Below, one piece after another: positions 40,937-53,196 of a DNA stretch of 64,000 nt. The translations under genes were made by a program, and so were the position numbers. The notes beneath the pieces were generated by a model that saw nothing but the letters and a program-made list of their open reading frames with translations, was not told the origin of the DNA and searched no databases. Origin of the DNA: Streptomyces sp. ALI-76-A (lineage in GTDB: Bacteria > Actinomycetota > Actinomycetes > Streptomycetales > Streptomycetaceae); the NCBI RefSeq assembly GCF_030287445.1, contig NZ_JASVWB010000002.1, forward strand, positions 5,642,001-5,706,000. The letters run 5' to 3'. Position 1 is the first letter of the stretch; each line of letters opens with the position of its first letter.

Positions 40937-43276
40937 CTACTCCGTGCGCAGCCCGTCCGGCCGCATCAGCCGCAGCAGCGGCGGCAGGCTGAGCAGCGTC
41001 ACCACCACGACGACGGCGGCGCCGACCCCGGTCATCGACAGCACACTCGGCCAGTCCACCCGGACCGTGGTGTCCGTCATCCGCAGCAGGACCGCGCCCA
41101 GCGTCAGCCCCACCACCGAGGCCAGCAGCAGACCCAGCGCGATCGGGATCGCCGTCTGCCACAGCACCGACAGGCTCAGCGTGCGCCGCCGGGTGCCGAA
41201 GGCGACCAGCGCGGACAACAGCTTCCTGCGTTCGCGCAGTTGCTCCAACTGCGACACCAGCAGGCTCGCCCCGATCAGCGCCAGCACACACGCGGCGCCG
41301 ACGAACAGGCCGGTGCGGATCGCGGTGTAGCGGTCGGCCCGCTCGACCGACTGCCAGACCATCGGCTCGCTCAGCGGGTCGATGGTCGCCGCCGTGTTCC
41401 GCACCAGGTCGCGTACGTCCGGCACGGACTCGTCGAGCCGGAGGTACACCTGCTTGCTCAGGGCCGGCGCGGCCGCGGCCGGCAGCGCCTTCGGGGTGGC
41501 CAGCAGGCCGCCCCGCTTGGACCCGGTCGGATCGAACCGGGTCCGCGCCTGCTTGAGATCGGCGGGCACTGTCCAGGGGATCTCCCTGCCCTCCGGGCCA
41601 CCCTCGTAGGACGGGTCGACATACAGCGTCCGGCCGGCCTTCGCGAGTTCCGGGGTGCTGGTGTCGTAGTCGGCGCCCTGGACGGCGAACACGTCACCGT
41701 CCCGGCACGAGGGCAGCACGGCCACCTCCCGCAGCGACGCGCAGTCCCCGACGGTGACCTGGGAGCCCAGTTCCGGATCCTTGGCCCGCTCGCCGACGGA
41801 GCCCTCGGAGTACGCGTACACCTGACGTACGCCCTCGGTGCGCCGCAGTTTGTCGGCGGCCCTGTCGAGCGGCGTCCCGCTCGGTACGCCGACCTGCATC
41901 TGGGCCCGGGTCACGTCGTAACCGGTGTTCTTGGTGTAGTCGCTCTCCACGCCGGCGAACAGCATCTGCAGGGCGATGGCCCCGGCCACCGCGACCGCGA
42001 TCCCGTTGACCATGCGGGCCGCCGTACCGCTGCTCAACTGGAGTCGGCGGATCGCCAGTTGCCAGGCCACGCCGCCTCCGCCGAGCCGGCCGACCACCGC
42101 CTCGACGGTCCACGGCAGCAGCGCGGTCACGCCGATCAGCAGCAGGATGACGCCGCCGGTGACCAGGTACTGGTTGAAGTCGCCGCCGTCGCGCCCCTGC
42201 CCGACCATCGGGTAGAGCATCGCGAGCCCGGCCAGCGGCAGCAGCAGCCGCCACCACAGCCGGCGCCGCGCGGGCTTCGCCGTACGCACCACGCCGAGCG
42301 GTTCGATGACCACGCCGCGCAGCGCGAACAGGGTCACCAGGACGGCGGCGGCCGGTACGGCGAGCCCGACCAACAGGGCGAGGGCGGGGGAGGGGGTGAG
42401 ATCGCTCGGGTACACGCTGACGTCGAACACCTCGACCGAGCCCGCCACCTCGCGGCCGATCAGGAAGAAGAGCGCGCCGAGGACCAGCCCGAGCACCGCG
42501 CCCGCGAGGGCCTCGCCGGCCGCGATCCGCCGGGTCGAGCGACCGTCGGCGCCCACCAGCCGCAGCGCCGCGAGCCGCCGGTCGCGCCGCTCGCCGCCGA
42601 AGCGGACGGCCGCGGCGATGAACACGGCGACCGGCATCAACAGGACGACCAGGACGACCAGGACGAGCAGGAGCAGGACGGGATCCCACTCCTCCGACGT
42701 CTGCTGGGAGACTCCGAACCGCTCGATCCGCGCCACCCCGCCTCCGCCGAGCCCCTCGGCGAGGCCCTGGCCGCCCCGGTAGAAGGCCAGCTCGGCCGGG
42801 CCGATCAGCCCGCTCTCGCCGATCGTGCCGACGATCCGCTGCGGCAGCCGTTCCCGCAACAGCTGCCCGGAACCGGACTCCAGGAGGTCCTTCAGCGCGG
42901 GTGAGACCACCATCTCGCCTTGTGCCGGGAACGTCCTCACCCCCGGTGGCAGCGGCGCCCGCGGCCCCTCCGGCTCCAGCTCCCGTCCCCGGACGTCCTT
43001 GTCGCGGAACCTCGTGCCGGTGTTCGCGATCAGCAGGGAGTGGTCCGACCTGGACACCTTGGTGTCGGTGTCGCCGTAGCGGAGGTCGTTGCGCGCCTCC
43101 TCCCGGTCGCTCCGGGCGGTCAGCGCGGCCGGCAGCGCGGTCGTCAGCAGCAGCAACGCCACCCCGAGCCCGACCCCGACCGCGGTCAGCACCGCCCGGA
43201 CCCACCCCTCGCGCCCGCCGGCGAAGGCGAACCGGAGCCCCATGCCGAGGTCTCGCGCCCACTGCCGCACGTTCAT
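40937..43276 (-). CDS. FtsX-like ABC transporter permease
   Basis: A 779-residue permease with an N-terminal helix (about 25-50), a large extracytoplasmic domain (60-200), a first FtsX core of four helices (205-390), a second extracytoplasmic domain (about 410-620) and a final FtsX core (640-770). This MacB/FtsX-like layout with two duplicated halves is typical of peptide or antibiotic resistance exporters. Its start overlaps the end of the ATPase gene by 4 bases (43273-43276), so subunit production is coupled. Confidence 0.92.
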   Translation of the reverse strand: MNVRQWARDLGMGLRFAFAGGREGWVRAVLTAVGVGLGVALLLLTTALPAALTARSDREEARNDLRYGDTDTKVSRSDHSLLIANTGTRFRDKDVRGRELEPEGPRAPLPPGVRTFPAQGEMVVSPALKDLLESGSGQLLRERLPQRIVGTIGESGLIGPAELAFYRGGQGLAEGLGGGGVARIERFGVSQQTSEEWDPVLLLLVLVVLVVLLMPVAVFIAAAVRFGGERRDRRLAALRLVGADGRSTRRIAAGEALAGAVLGLVLGALFFLIGREVAGSVEVFDVSVYPSDLTPSPALALLVGLAVPAAAVLVTLFALRGVVIEPLGVVRTAKPARRRLWWRLLLPLAGLAMLYPMVGQGRDGGDFNQYLVTGGVILLLIGVTALLPWTVEAVVGRLGGGGVAWQLAIRRLQLSSGTAARMVNGIAVAVAGAIALQMLFAGVESDYTKNTGYDVTRAQMQVGVPSGTPLDRAADKLRRTEGVRQVYAYSEGSVGERAKDPELGSQVTVGDCASLREVAVLPSCRDGDVFAVQGADYDTSTPELAKAGRTLYVDPSYEGGPEGREIPWTVPADLKQARTRFDPTGSKRGGLLATPKALPAAAAPALSKQVYLRLDESVPDVRDLVRNTAATIDPLSEPMVWQSVERADRYTAIRTGLFVGAACVLALIGASLLVSQLEQLRERRKLLSALVAFGTRRRTLSLSVLWQTAIPIALGLLLASVVGLTLGAVLLRMTDTTVRVDWPSVLSMTGVGAAVVVVVTLLSLPPLLRLMRPDGLRTE

Positions 43277-43962
43277 ACGACGCGCTCCATGTCCCGGGAC
43301 TTGCCGTCGCGTACGACGATCTCGCGGTCGGAGTAGGCGGCCACCCGGGCCTCGTGCGTGACCAGCACGACGGCGGCGTTGGTGGACCGGGCCGCGTCCG
43401 TGAGCAGGTCCATCACGCGCTCGCCGTTGAGCGAGTCGAGGGCGCCGGTCGGCTCGTCGGCGAACAGCACCCGTGGGCCGGTGACCAGCGCCCGCGCCAC
43501 CGCGACCCGCTGTCCCTGTCCGCCGGACACCTCACCGGGCCGCTTCTTCCTCAGGTCGTCGACCTCCAGCCGCTCCATCCAGGACAGCGCCGTCCGTTCG
43601 GCCTCCTTGCGGGAGGTGCCGTTCAGCCTGAGCGGCAGGGCCACGTTCTCCACACAGGTCAACTCCGGTACGAGCTGCCCGAACTGGAACACGAACCCGA
43701 ACTCGCTGCGCCTGAGCGCACTGCGCCGGGCGTCGCTCATGGTGGCCATCTCGCGCCCGTCGTACAGGATCGACCCGGAGTCGGGCGGCACGATCCCGGC
43801 GAGACAGTGCAGCAGCGTCGACTTGCCGGAGCCGGAAGGGCCCATCACGGCGACGACCTCGCCGGGGTGGATGGAGAACTCGGCGCCGTCCAGGGCCAGG
43901 GTCGGGCCGTACGCCTTGCGCAGGTCGGTGGCGGCGAGCAGGGAACCGGTGGGATGCGTCAC
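43273..43962 (-). CDS. ABC transporter ATP-binding protein
   Basis: A 229-residue ATPase of the LolD/MacB type. Walker A GPSGSGKST, Q-loop FQFGQLVPELT, signature SGGQGQR, Walker B VLFADEPTGALD and the H-loop VTHEARV are all intact. The GTG start at 43962 overlaps the PadR stop (GTGA). With the FtsX-like permease it forms an export or lipid-extraction pump; in this family small peptides or antibiotics are common substrates. Confidence 0.94.
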   Translation of the reverse strand: MTHPTGSLLAATDLRKAYGPTLALDGAEFSIHPGEVVAVMGPSGSGKSTLLHCLAGIVPPDSGSILYDGREMATMSDARRSALRRSEFGFVFQFGQLVPELTCVENVALPLRLNGTSRKEAERTALSWMERLEVDDLRKKRPGEVSGGQGQRVAVARALVTGPRVLFADEPTGALDSLNGERVMDLLTDAARSTNAAVVLVTHEARVAAYSDREIVVRDGKSRDMERVV

Positions 43963-44483
43963 CTGGCCACCGCCTCGGCGAGCTTGTCGAGTCGCGCCGC
44001 CGTCAGCTCCAGCCAGCGCAGGTCGGCCTCCAGGTGGAACAGCGCGTGGTCGCAGATGAGCTGGTCGGCGAGATCGCCCTTGCGCTTGCGGTCGGTGAGG
44101 ATCCGCATCATCCGCAGGTGCTCGGCGCGCTGCGTGTCGAGGATGTCGGCCGCGTCGCGCCGGGTCAGCAGGGCGAGGACGACCTTGGTGTACAGCGTGG
44201 ACTGGAGGTACGGCTCGGGCTTCTCCGGCGTCGCGAGCCACCGCTGGACGTCGGTGACGCCGGCCTCGGTGATCGCGTACCGCTTCCGCTCCGGCCCGTC
44301 GCCGGGCTCGATGCCGTCGACCTCGACGAGGCCGTGCTTCAGCAGGCGGGACATCGTCGAGTAGACCTGGCCGTAGTGCAGCGGCCGGTCGTGACCGAAC
44401 TTCTCGTCGAAGGCCCGCTTCAGGTCGTAACCGTGACGCGGGCCGGACTCCAGGAGCCCCAGGAGGGTGTGACCGATGGACAT
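43959..44483 (-). CDS. PadR-family transcriptional regulator of the ABC operon
   Basis: A 174-residue PadR repressor: winged helix at 1-80 (HTLLGLLESGPRHGYDLKRAF, GQVYSTMSRLLKHGLVEV, KRYAITEAG) and a C-terminal dimerisation helix bundle (Vir_act_alpha_C). ATG 44483 is the natural start. It leads the three-gene operon with both pump genes coupled by 4-base overlaps, a layout in which the regulator senses the exported compound. A GTATAC double site 22 bases upstream is a likely self-operator. Confidence 0.92.
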   Translation of the reverse strand: MSIGHTLLGLLESGPRHGYDLKRAFDEKFGHDRPLHYGQVYSTMSRLLKHGLVEVDGIEPGDGPERKRYAITEAGVTDVQRWLATPEKPEPYLQSTLYTKVVLALLTRRDAADILDTQRAEHLRMMRILTDRKRKGDLADQLICDHALFHLEADLRWLELTAARLDKLAEAVAR

Positions 44484-44504
44484 GGCGAGGACTCTACACA
44501 CGGT

Positions 44505-44523
44505 GTATACCCGGCATGTATAC
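44505..44523. promoter_or_regulatory. Likely PadR operator
   Basis: GTATAC-CCGGCAT-GTATAC: two self-complementary hexamers separated by 7 bases, centred about 31 bases before the padR start. PadR proteins often bind A/T-centred palindromes in their own promoters. The fit to this protein is inferred from position. Confidence 0.65.
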
Positions 44524-44629
44524 GCCGCGTGCGGGGAGCGTGGCGGGGCGTACGGGACCGCAGGTGAGGGCCCATTGTCACAGTTCCGCTACACGCGCCG
44601 GCCTCGTGGAAGGACGTGGGCGAGGCCCG

Positions 44630-44884
44630 TCAGGCCGACGGGGGCCGGGGGCCGGGATCTCCGGGCGGCCGGCCGCGCCGCGCGATCGGCCCGGCATCCC
44701 CCGGCAGGCGTCCGGCGTCCGCGAGCGCCTTGCGCAGCAGGTACTCGATCTGCGCGTTGGCCGAGCGCAGCTCGTCCCCCGCCCACCGCGCCAGCGCCTC
44801 GTACACCAGCGGATCCAGCCGCAGCAGCACCTGCTTGCGCTGCTGCGGCCGCCGCTCGGGCGAGGACTCCTCGGGAGGTGTCAC
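44630..44884 (-). CDS. Small ribbon-helix-helix-like protein coupled to SPFH gene
   Basis: An 84-residue protein starting at GTG 44884, which overlaps the SPFH stop as GTGA. The segment [20 protein letters not shown] followed by [17 protein letters not shown] has the strand-helix-helix form of Arc/CopG-type DNA-binding domains. The tail is Pro/Gly/Arg-rich. It might regulate its own operon through the palindrome upstream of the SPFH gene, though small RHH proteins beside SPFH genes are otherwise uncharacterised. Confidence 0.7.
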   Translation of the reverse strand: MTPPEESSPERRPQQRKQVLLRLDPLVYEALARWAGDELRSANAQIEYLLRKALADAGRLPGDAGPIARRGRPPGDPGPRPPSA

Positions 44885-45816
44885 TGGTAGAGCGTCCCCG
44901 TGTTCAGCACCGGCTGGGGCGAGCGGTCGCCGCACAGCACCACCATCAGGTTGGACACCATCGCCGCCTTCCGTTCCTCGTCCAGCCGCACGATGTCCTG
45001 TTCGGTGATCCGGGCGAGGGCCGCCTCGACCATGCCCACCGCCCCGTCGACGATCTGCCGCCGCGCCGCCACGACCGCCCCGGCCTGCTGTCGCTGGAGC
45101 ATCGCCGAGGCGATCTCCGGCGCGTACGCGAGGTGCGTGAAGCGCGACTCGATGATGTGCACGCCGGCCGCCTCCACGCGCGCGTGCAGTTCGACGGCGA
45201 GCTTCTCGGTGATCTCCTCGGCGTTGCCGCGCAGCGAGAGCCCGTCCTCCTCGTGGGCGTCGTAGGGGTACTCGATCGCGATGTGCCGCACGGCCGCCTC
45301 GGTCTGGGTGGCGACGAACTCCAGGAAGTCGTCCACCTCGAAGGTGGCCTGCGCGGTGTCCTCGACCCGCCACACCACGACCGCGGCGAGCTCGATCGGG
45401 TTGCCGTAGGCGTCGTTGACCTTCAGGACCGCGGTCTCGTGGTTGCGCACCCGGGTCGAGATCTTCTCGCGGGAGGTGAGCGGGTTCACCCAGCGCAGCC
45501 CGTCCTCGCGGATCGTCCCCCGGTACCGCCCGAAGAGCTGGACCACCCGGGCCTCGCCCGGCGCCACCGTGTTCAGGCCGCACATGGCGACGAAGGCGGC
45601 GAGACCGATCAGGACGCCGCCGACGATCAGAGCGGCCTTGACGCCGGTCGCGGCGACCGTGGTGGCGGTGACCACCATGGCGACGCCGAGCAGCAGCCCG
45701 ACCAGGCCCAGCAGCAGCGCGAGTCCGCCGCCGATGCTGTGCGCGGCGAACTCCCGCACACGGGGCCTGGGCATCGCGGGTACGTCGGCGGCCGGTGTGG
45801 CGTCGTTCGTGGACAT
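44881..45816 (-). CDS. SPFH/stomatin-like membrane protein
   Basis: A 311-residue SPFH (band 7) protein: cytosolic N-terminus, two close membrane helices at about 28-80 ([37 protein letters not shown]), then the SPFH domain ([38 protein letters not shown]) and a helical region ([19 protein letters not shown]). Such proteins scaffold membrane microdomains; the partner is often a protease, but none is encoded here. ATG 45816 lies 51 bases from a perfect palindrome. Confidence 0.9.
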   Translation of the reverse strand: MSTNDATPAADVPAMPRPRVREFAAHSIGGGLALLLGLVGLLLGVAMVVTATTVAATGVKAALIVGGVLIGLAAFVAMCGLNTVAPGEARVVQLFGRYRGTIREDGLRWVNPLTSREKISTRVRNHETAVLKVNDAYGNPIELAAVVVWRVEDTAQATFEVDDFLEFVATQTEAAVRHIAIEYPYDAHEEDGLSLRGNAEEITEKLAVELHARVEAAGVHIIESRFTHLAYAPEIASAMLQRQQAGAVVAARRQIVDGAVGMVEAALARITEQDIVRLDEERKAAMVSNLMVVLCGDRSPQPVLNTGTLYQ

Positions 45817-45866
45817 GGGAGTCCCCCGTTCTCGTACGTCTGGTGCTGCCCTCTGCTGGGCTATCT

Positions 45867-45880
45867 AAGTGATATCACTT
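45867..45880. promoter_or_regulatory. Perfect 14-bp palindrome in the SPFH promoter
   Basis: AAGTGAT-ATCACTT reads the same on both strands and stands out as A/T-rich. It is 51 bases upstream of the SPFH start and 184 upstream of the penicillin-binding protein gene, so it could affect either. The regulator is unknown; the RHH-like protein of the same operon is one candidate. Confidence 0.6.
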
Positions 45881-46063
45881 TAACGGAGGCCACAACCCTT
45901 GTCCCCCCTCGTACGTCGGTTCCAGTGGAACGGGTGCTGATTGTCACGTCCGTAAAAGACGGGATCGGGATCTGTTTGTCACATCAAGCGGTGTTAGCTT
46001 TCTGAGCTGACCTGAGCCACGAACCTGGTGGGACACCCGAGAACGAAGCGGAGCGACGGACTC

Positions 46064-48445
<2,382 letters not shown>

Positions 48446-48455
48446 CGACAGGGGC

Positions 48456-48508
48456 GAGCAGGGGCGCCAGGGACGAGCAGGAGCGCCAGGGACGAGCAGG
48501 AGCGACAG
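48456..48508 (+). repeat. Direct 19-bp repeats after the PBP gene
   Basis: GAGCAGGGGCGCCAGGGAC (48456-48474) and GAGCAGGAGCGCCAGGGAC (48475-48493) differ at one base; a third partial copy follows at 48494-48508. They precede the terminator hairpin. Confidence 0.85.
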
Positions 48509-48509
48509 A

Positions 48510-48539
48510 AAGGGCGCCCGGAGAACTCCGGGCGCCCTT
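48510..48539. terminator. 13-bp hairpin between convergent PBP and phosphatase genes
   Basis: AAGGGCGCCCGGA (48510-48522) and its perfect complement TCCGGGCGCCCTT (48527-48539) enclose GAAC. The two genes face each other, so it serves both. Confidence 0.9.
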
Positions 48540-48567
48540 CCGCGTGGTCCTGCCGGTCGCGCGGCCG

Positions 48568-50712
48568 TCAGCTCCGGTTCAGCTCGAACCAGACGACCTT
48601 CCCGGTGCTCAGCCGGGTCGCGCCCCACCGCCGGGCCAGCTTGTTGACCAGGTACAGCCCGCGTCCGCCCTCGTCGGTGGCGCGCGCCTGCCGCAGCCGG
48701 GGCAGCTGCGGCACGTCGTCCCCGACCTCGCAGCGCAGCACGTCGGTGCGCAACAGCCGTAGCGTGATCGGCCGGGTCGCGTACCGCACGGCGTTCGTCA
48801 CGACCTCGCTGACCAGCAGCTCCACCGAGTCGCTGAGCTCCTCCATGTCCCAGCGGGCGAGCGCGCGGCGGGCCAGCCGGCGGGCCCGGCCGGGGGCCAT
48901 CTCCTCCGGCTCCAGGAACCAGTACGCCACGTCGCTCGGCGCGATCCCGTCGAAACGGGCGGCGAGCAGCGCGATGTCGTCGTCCCGGTCGCCCGGACCG
49001 AGCATGTCCAGCACCTCGTCGCACAGGGCTTCGAGCGGCGGCGGATGGTCGGGGCCGGTCAGCTGCGCGGTCGCGGCGAGCTTCTCCCGCAGCTGCTCTA
49101 TGCCGGTCCACACGTCCCGCAGGCGCGACTCGACCAGGCCGTCGGTGTACAGGAGCAGGGTCGCCCCGGCGGGCGCGTCCAGCTCCACGGCCTCGAAGTC
49201 GACGCCCCCGACACCGATCGGCGCGCCCGGCGGCACCCGGAGCACCTCGGCCCGGCCGCCCAGGTGCAGCAGGACCGGCGGGGGATGGCCGGCGTTGGCG
49301 ATGGTGATCCGGTGCGAGACCGGGTCGTAGACGGCGTACAGGCAGGTCGCCATGCGGTCGGTGCCCAGGCGCTGCGCCTGCTCGTCGAGGTGGTGCAGGA
49401 CCTCCTGCGGGGGCAGGTCGAGACCGGCGAGGGTCTGGGCCGTCGTCCGCAGCTGGCCCATGATGGCCGCGCTGGTCATGGAGTGGCCCATGACGTCACC
49501 GACCACCAGGGCGACCCGGCTGCCGGGCAGCGGGATCGCGTCGTACCAGTCGCCGCCGACCCGCGCGGTCTCGGCCGCGGGCAGATAGCGGGACGCCAGC
49601 CGCACACCCGTGGGACGCGGCAGCGTCTCCGGCAGCATGGTGCGCTGCAACTCGTCGGCGATGTACGCCTCGCGGCCGTACAGCACCGCCTTGTCGATGC
49701 CGAGCGCGCTGTGGGTGGCGAGCTGCGCCGCCACCAGCAGGTCGTCCGGCTCGAAGGCGATCCGGTCCGGGCGGCGCAGGAACAGCGCGGCACCGATCAC
49801 CCGGCGCCTGCCGCGCAGCGGCGCGAGGATCGCGCGCTGCCCGCCCGGTACGACGAACTCGCCGCCATCGCCGAGGAGTTCGGGCAGCGCGGCACGCGCG
49901 GCCGGGGTGTCCGTGAAGACCGGACGCACCCCACGCAGCACCTCGGCGAGCGCGCTGCCGGGCTGCACCTCGCACAACTCGGTGCCGATGGTGTCCAGCT
50001 CGGACGGATCCGGCACCGGCACCGGCAGGATCCCGTCCTCCAGGTCCCGCTCCTGCGGGATCCGGTCGGTGCGGCGCAGCCGCAGCACCAGCGGGCCGAC
50101 CGGCCGCTCGTCGCCCACCGGCAGCGGGTCCCGCAGATAGACGAGGATCGCGTCCGAGAACGTCGGCACGGTCGCCCGGCACAGCCCCATCACGATCTCG
50201 TCGAGGTCGATGCCGCGGGCGATCCGCCGGGTCGCGGCGCCCACGAACCGCAGCCGGTCCCCGTCCCGCCGCATCGGCGTGGGCCGGCCCGGCGGCACAG
50301 TCTGCCCGGTCCGGCGCTCCGGACCGTCCGACCCGGTGCCGGACCGGTCCTGACCGGTGCCCGGCTGGAGGGGGATGCCCTCCGGGACGGGCCGCGGGCG
50401 GTGTTCCCCCACGCTCGCATCCGCTCGCGCGGGAGGTACCCCCATGGGATCGGCGGTGACGGGCTGGGAGTGCTCGGGGCCGGTGCCGGCCGGGTCGTTG
50501 TCCATGCCGCTCGATGTCGTCGTACCGGATCCGGCGGGCTGAGGCTCACCGGCGCGGGCCTGTACGGGTAAGGCGCCGACACCGGGCGTGCGCGCCGGCG
50601 CGTCCGAGCCGTGGGGAACGGACGGCGCCGGGGTACGCAGGAGCGCCCCGCGGTCGTCCGCGGGGTCGACGCCCGCCTGGGGGCGTTCGAAGGAGGTCGG
50701 CTGCTCCGTCAC
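48568..50712 (-). CDS. SpoIIE-type PP2C phosphatase with GAF and HATPase domains
   Basis: A 714-residue regulator. After 130 residues of disordered Pro/Gly/Thr sequence there is a GAF-like sensor (about 155-345), a PP2C/SpoIIE phosphatase domain (about 360-580, with AETARVGGDWYDAIPL and VALVVGDVMGH supplying metal-binding Asp residues, and DDDIALLAARF), and an RsbW-like HATPase (about 600-714, LLVSEVVTNAVRYATRP, DEGGRGLYLVNKLA). Such proteins switch anti-sigma-factor antagonists by dephosphorylation and can themselves bind sigma factors. Streptomyces have dozens; the partner of this one is unknown. Confidence 0.92.
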   Translation of the reverse strand: MTEQPTSFERPQAGVDPADDRGALLRTPAPSVPHGSDAPARTPGVGALPVQARAGEPQPAGSGTTTSSGMDNDPAGTGPEHSQPVTADPMGVPPARADASVGEHRPRPVPEGIPLQPGTGQDRSGTGSDGPERRTGQTVPPGRPTPMRRDGDRLRFVGAATRRIARGIDLDEIVMGLCRATVPTFSDAILVYLRDPLPVGDERPVGPLVLRLRRTDRIPQERDLEDGILPVPVPDPSELDTIGTELCEVQPGSALAEVLRGVRPVFTDTPAARAALPELLGDGGEFVVPGGQRAILAPLRGRRRVIGAALFLRRPDRIAFEPDDLLVAAQLATHSALGIDKAVLYGREAYIADELQRTMLPETLPRPTGVRLASRYLPAAETARVGGDWYDAIPLPGSRVALVVGDVMGHSMTSAAIMGQLRTTAQTLAGLDLPPQEVLHHLDEQAQRLGTDRMATCLYAVYDPVSHRITIANAGHPPPVLLHLGGRAEVLRVPPGAPIGVGGVDFEAVELDAPAGATLLLYTDGLVESRLRDVWTGIEQLREKLAATAQLTGPDHPPPLEALCDEVLDMLGPGDRDDDIALLAARFDGIAPSDVAYWFLEPEEMAPGRARRLARRALARWDMEELSDSVELLVSEVVTNAVRYATRPITLRLLRTDVLRCEVGDDVPQLPRLRQARATDEGGRGLYLVNKLARRWGATRLSTGKVVWFELNRS

Positions 50713-51016
50713 GCGTGTCGAATCCGTCCGTCCGGGGCCATGGGACCCATGCGCTGCCCGCGCGCTTGGTCCCGCCGAAAACCCGATACCCGCAATACGT
50801 GTCCCAGGAACGGGTCTCCCGCGTGGTCAGAGGTTGTTCCTGTGCCACCGGCGGCCCGCCTACGGACTGTACCGGTGTTGCCCTCGTACCCCTCGCTCAC
50901 GTCCTGCCGCCCCTCGGTGACGATCGGTCAAGCCCAGCGCGTGCTCCGGTAGTTGCCACTGTGCGCCCTTGCGGAGGACGATCCTACGTTTCTTGCCCGG
51001 GGGCGCATCAAGGGTC
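50713..51016. other. 304-bp intergenic region upstream of the phosphatase gene
   Basis: Holds the leftward promoter of the phosphatase gene and the 3' flank of the DUF402 gene. A small GGGCCATGGGACCCATG inverted pattern is near 50736. No gene or known site was found. Confidence 0.4.
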
Positions 51017-51712
51017 TCACGAGGACAGATGCGCGGGCGTACGATCCCAGTCCTGCGGCAAGGACGGGACGGACCAGGACGGATCGGGACGCCAGTGCTG
51101 CCAGCCGTCCGAGAACGGCGGCCCCCAGGCCCGGATCACCTCCACGGCGGACCGCCCCGCCTCCCGCACCCTCCGCGCGAGGCGCGCGTCCATCAGCCCG
51201 TCCCGCTGGGCCTGCGCGAACTCGTCCTCGTCCCGCCACCGCCAGTTGCGGTCCGGGTCCACCGTGATGTCCAGGAAGTGGTCCTCGGAATCGACCCCAC
51301 CGGCCCAACGGGCCAGCGGCTCCTCCAGGTTCACGTACCAGTTCTTGAACCGCCAGCCCGGATCCCAGAACAGCCACACCGACCACGCCTCACCGGGCCG
51401 CGCCAGCTTCAGCACCCCCGTCCCGAACCACCGGTCGCGCAGCACGGTACGCGGCTTGGTGTAACGCGTCTTCAACGGCTCGACGTGCACGGGCGTCCCG
51501 TCGGCGAGCACCGGCTTCACACACTCGGTGCCCGGCGCCATCCACACGGCGAGCAGCTCGCTGTCGTCCCGTACGACGGTGACGGGCCGCGCGATGTGGA
51601 AGCGCGCGCCACCGTTCTCCCGGTACCGCCACAGGATCTGAGTCCCGGGCGCCCAGAAGACCGCCGACCCGCCCGCTCCCACTCCGGCTCTCACCGCTCC
51701 ACCGTCAGCCAT
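51017..51712 (-). CDS. DUF402 domain protein
   Basis: A 231-residue protein whose C-terminal half shows the DUF402 pattern: NWYVNLEEPLARWAGGVDSEDHFLDITVDPDRNW, a region with acidic metal-binding positions. Known relatives are nucleoside di/triphosphate phosphatases, and FomD is a phosphonate-nucleotide hydrolase. A nucleotide phosphatase role is plausible. The N-terminus is Trp/Arg-rich. It sits upstream of the fumarase genes, on the same strand. Confidence 0.85.
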   Translation of the reverse strand: MADGGAVRAGVGAGGSAVFWAPGTQILWRYRENGGARFHIARPVTVVRDDSELLAVWMAPGTECVKPVLADGTPVHVEPLKTRYTKPRTVLRDRWFGTGVLKLARPGEAWSVWLFWDPGWRFKNWYVNLEEPLARWAGGVDSEDHFLDITVDPDRNWRWRDEDEFAQAQRDGLMDARLARRVREAGRSAVEVIRAWGPPFSDGWQHWRPDPSWSVPSLPQDWDRTPAHLSS

Positions 51713-51795
51713 GAACAGATATTAGGTGCCATAGGCATACGACGCTGCGGTGCGCGTCACGGTTCACACCGAGGACGTGTCCGGTGCGCGATCGG

Positions 51796-53181
51796 TCACG
51801 GACGCGTCATCCGCAGGACATCCAGCGCCTCGTCGAGCTGCTCCTCGGTGAGGTCGCCGCGTTCCACGTACCCGCTCTCGACGACGACCTGACGGATCGT
51901 CTTCCGCTCGGCCAGCGCCTTCTTGGCGACCTTGGCGGCCTCCTCGTACCCGATGTACTTGTTGAGCGGGGTCACGACGGACGGCGACGACTCGGCGTAC
52001 TCACGGGCCCGTTCGCGGTGGGCGACGATTCCGTCCACGGTCCGGTCGGCGAGCAGCCGCGAGACGTTGGCGAGCAGCCGGATCGACTCCAGCACGTTCT
52101 TCGCGATGACCGGCAGCATCACGTTGAGCTCGAAGTTGCCGGCGGCGCCCGCGGTCGCCACGGTGGCGTCGTTGCCGACGACCTGCGCGGCGACCATGAG
52201 GACGGCCTCCGGGATCACCGGGTTGACCTTGCCCGGCATGATCGACGAGCCCGGCTGGAGGTCGGGCAGCGAGATCTCGGCGAGGCCGGTCCGCGGGCCG
52301 GAGGACATCCACCGCAGATCGTTGGCGATCTTGGTGAGCGAGACGGCGATGGTCCGCAGCTGTCCGCTGGTCTCGACGATCCCGTCCCGCGCGCCCTGCG
52401 CCTCGAAGTGGTCGCGCGCCTCGGTGAGCGGCAGCCCGGTGGTCCGGGCGACCTCCTCGATCACGGCGGCGGAGAAGCCGGGGGGCGTGTTGATGCCGGT
52501 GCCGACGGCGGTGCCCCCGAGGGGCAGTTCGGCCAGCCGGGGCAGGGAGGCGTTCAGCCGCTCGATGCCGTACCGGATCTGCGCCGCGTACCCGCCGAAC
52601 TCCTGGCCGAGGGTCACCGGCGTGGCGTCCATGAGGTGGGTGCGCCCCGACTTCACGACGTCCGCGAACTCCTCGGCCTTGCGGGACAGGGAGGCGGCGA
52701 GGTGGTCGAGGGCGGGGACGAGGTCCCGGGTGACGGCGGCGGTCGCCGCGATGTGGATCGACGAGGGGAAGACGTCGTTGGACGACTGCGAGGCGTTGAC
52801 GTGGTCGTTGGGATGTACGGCCCGGCCCAGCCGCTCGGTGGCGAGGGTGGCGATGACCTCGTTGGTGTTCATGTTGGACGAGGTCCCGGACCCCGTCTGG
52901 AACACGTCGACCGGGAAGTGCGCGTCCCACCGCCCCTCGGCGACCTCCCCGGCCGCCTCCTGGACGGCGTCGGCGATGTCCTTGTCCAGCACGCCCAGGC
53001 TCGCGTTCACCTTCGCCGCGGCGGCCTTGATCCGGGCCAGCGCCTCGATGTGGGCGCGTTCCAGATGCTGCCCGGAGATCGGGAAGTTCTCCACGGCCCG
53101 TTGCGTCTGGGCCCGCCACTTCGCGTCGGCGGGGACGCGGACCTCACCCATGGAGTCGTGTTCGATGCGGTAGTCGCTCAT
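51796..53181 (-). CDS. fumC: Fumarate hydratase, class II
   Basis: A 461-residue fumarase of the iron-independent aspartase/fumarase superfamily; interconverts fumarate and malate in the TCA cycle. Conserved blocks in order: [51 protein letters not shown] and the signature loop [12 protein letters not shown] with its catalytic Ser. ATG 53181 ([12 protein letters not shown]) matches the family start; the long upstream frame crosses an inverted repeat and is rejected. A class I enzyme is encoded just upstream on the same strand. Confidence 0.95.
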   Translation of the reverse strand: MSDYRIEHDSMGEVRVPADAKWRAQTQRAVENFPISGQHLERAHIEALARIKAAAAKVNASLGVLDKDIADAVQEAAGEVAEGRWDAHFPVDVFQTGSGTSSNMNTNEVIATLATERLGRAVHPNDHVNASQSSNDVFPSSIHIAATAAVTRDLVPALDHLAASLSRKAEEFADVVKSGRTHLMDATPVTLGQEFGGYAAQIRYGIERLNASLPRLAELPLGGTAVGTGINTPPGFSAAVIEEVARTTGLPLTEARDHFEAQGARDGIVETSGQLRTIAVSLTKIANDLRWMSSGPRTGLAEISLPDLQPGSSIMPGKVNPVIPEAVLMVAAQVVGNDATVATAGAAGNFELNVMLPVIAKNVLESIRLLANVSRLLADRTVDGIVAHRERAREYAESSPSVVTPLNKYIGYEEAAKVAKKALAERKTIRQVVVESGYVERGDLTEEQLDEALDVLRMTRP

Positions 53182-53196
53182 ACCGCGTACAGCGCC

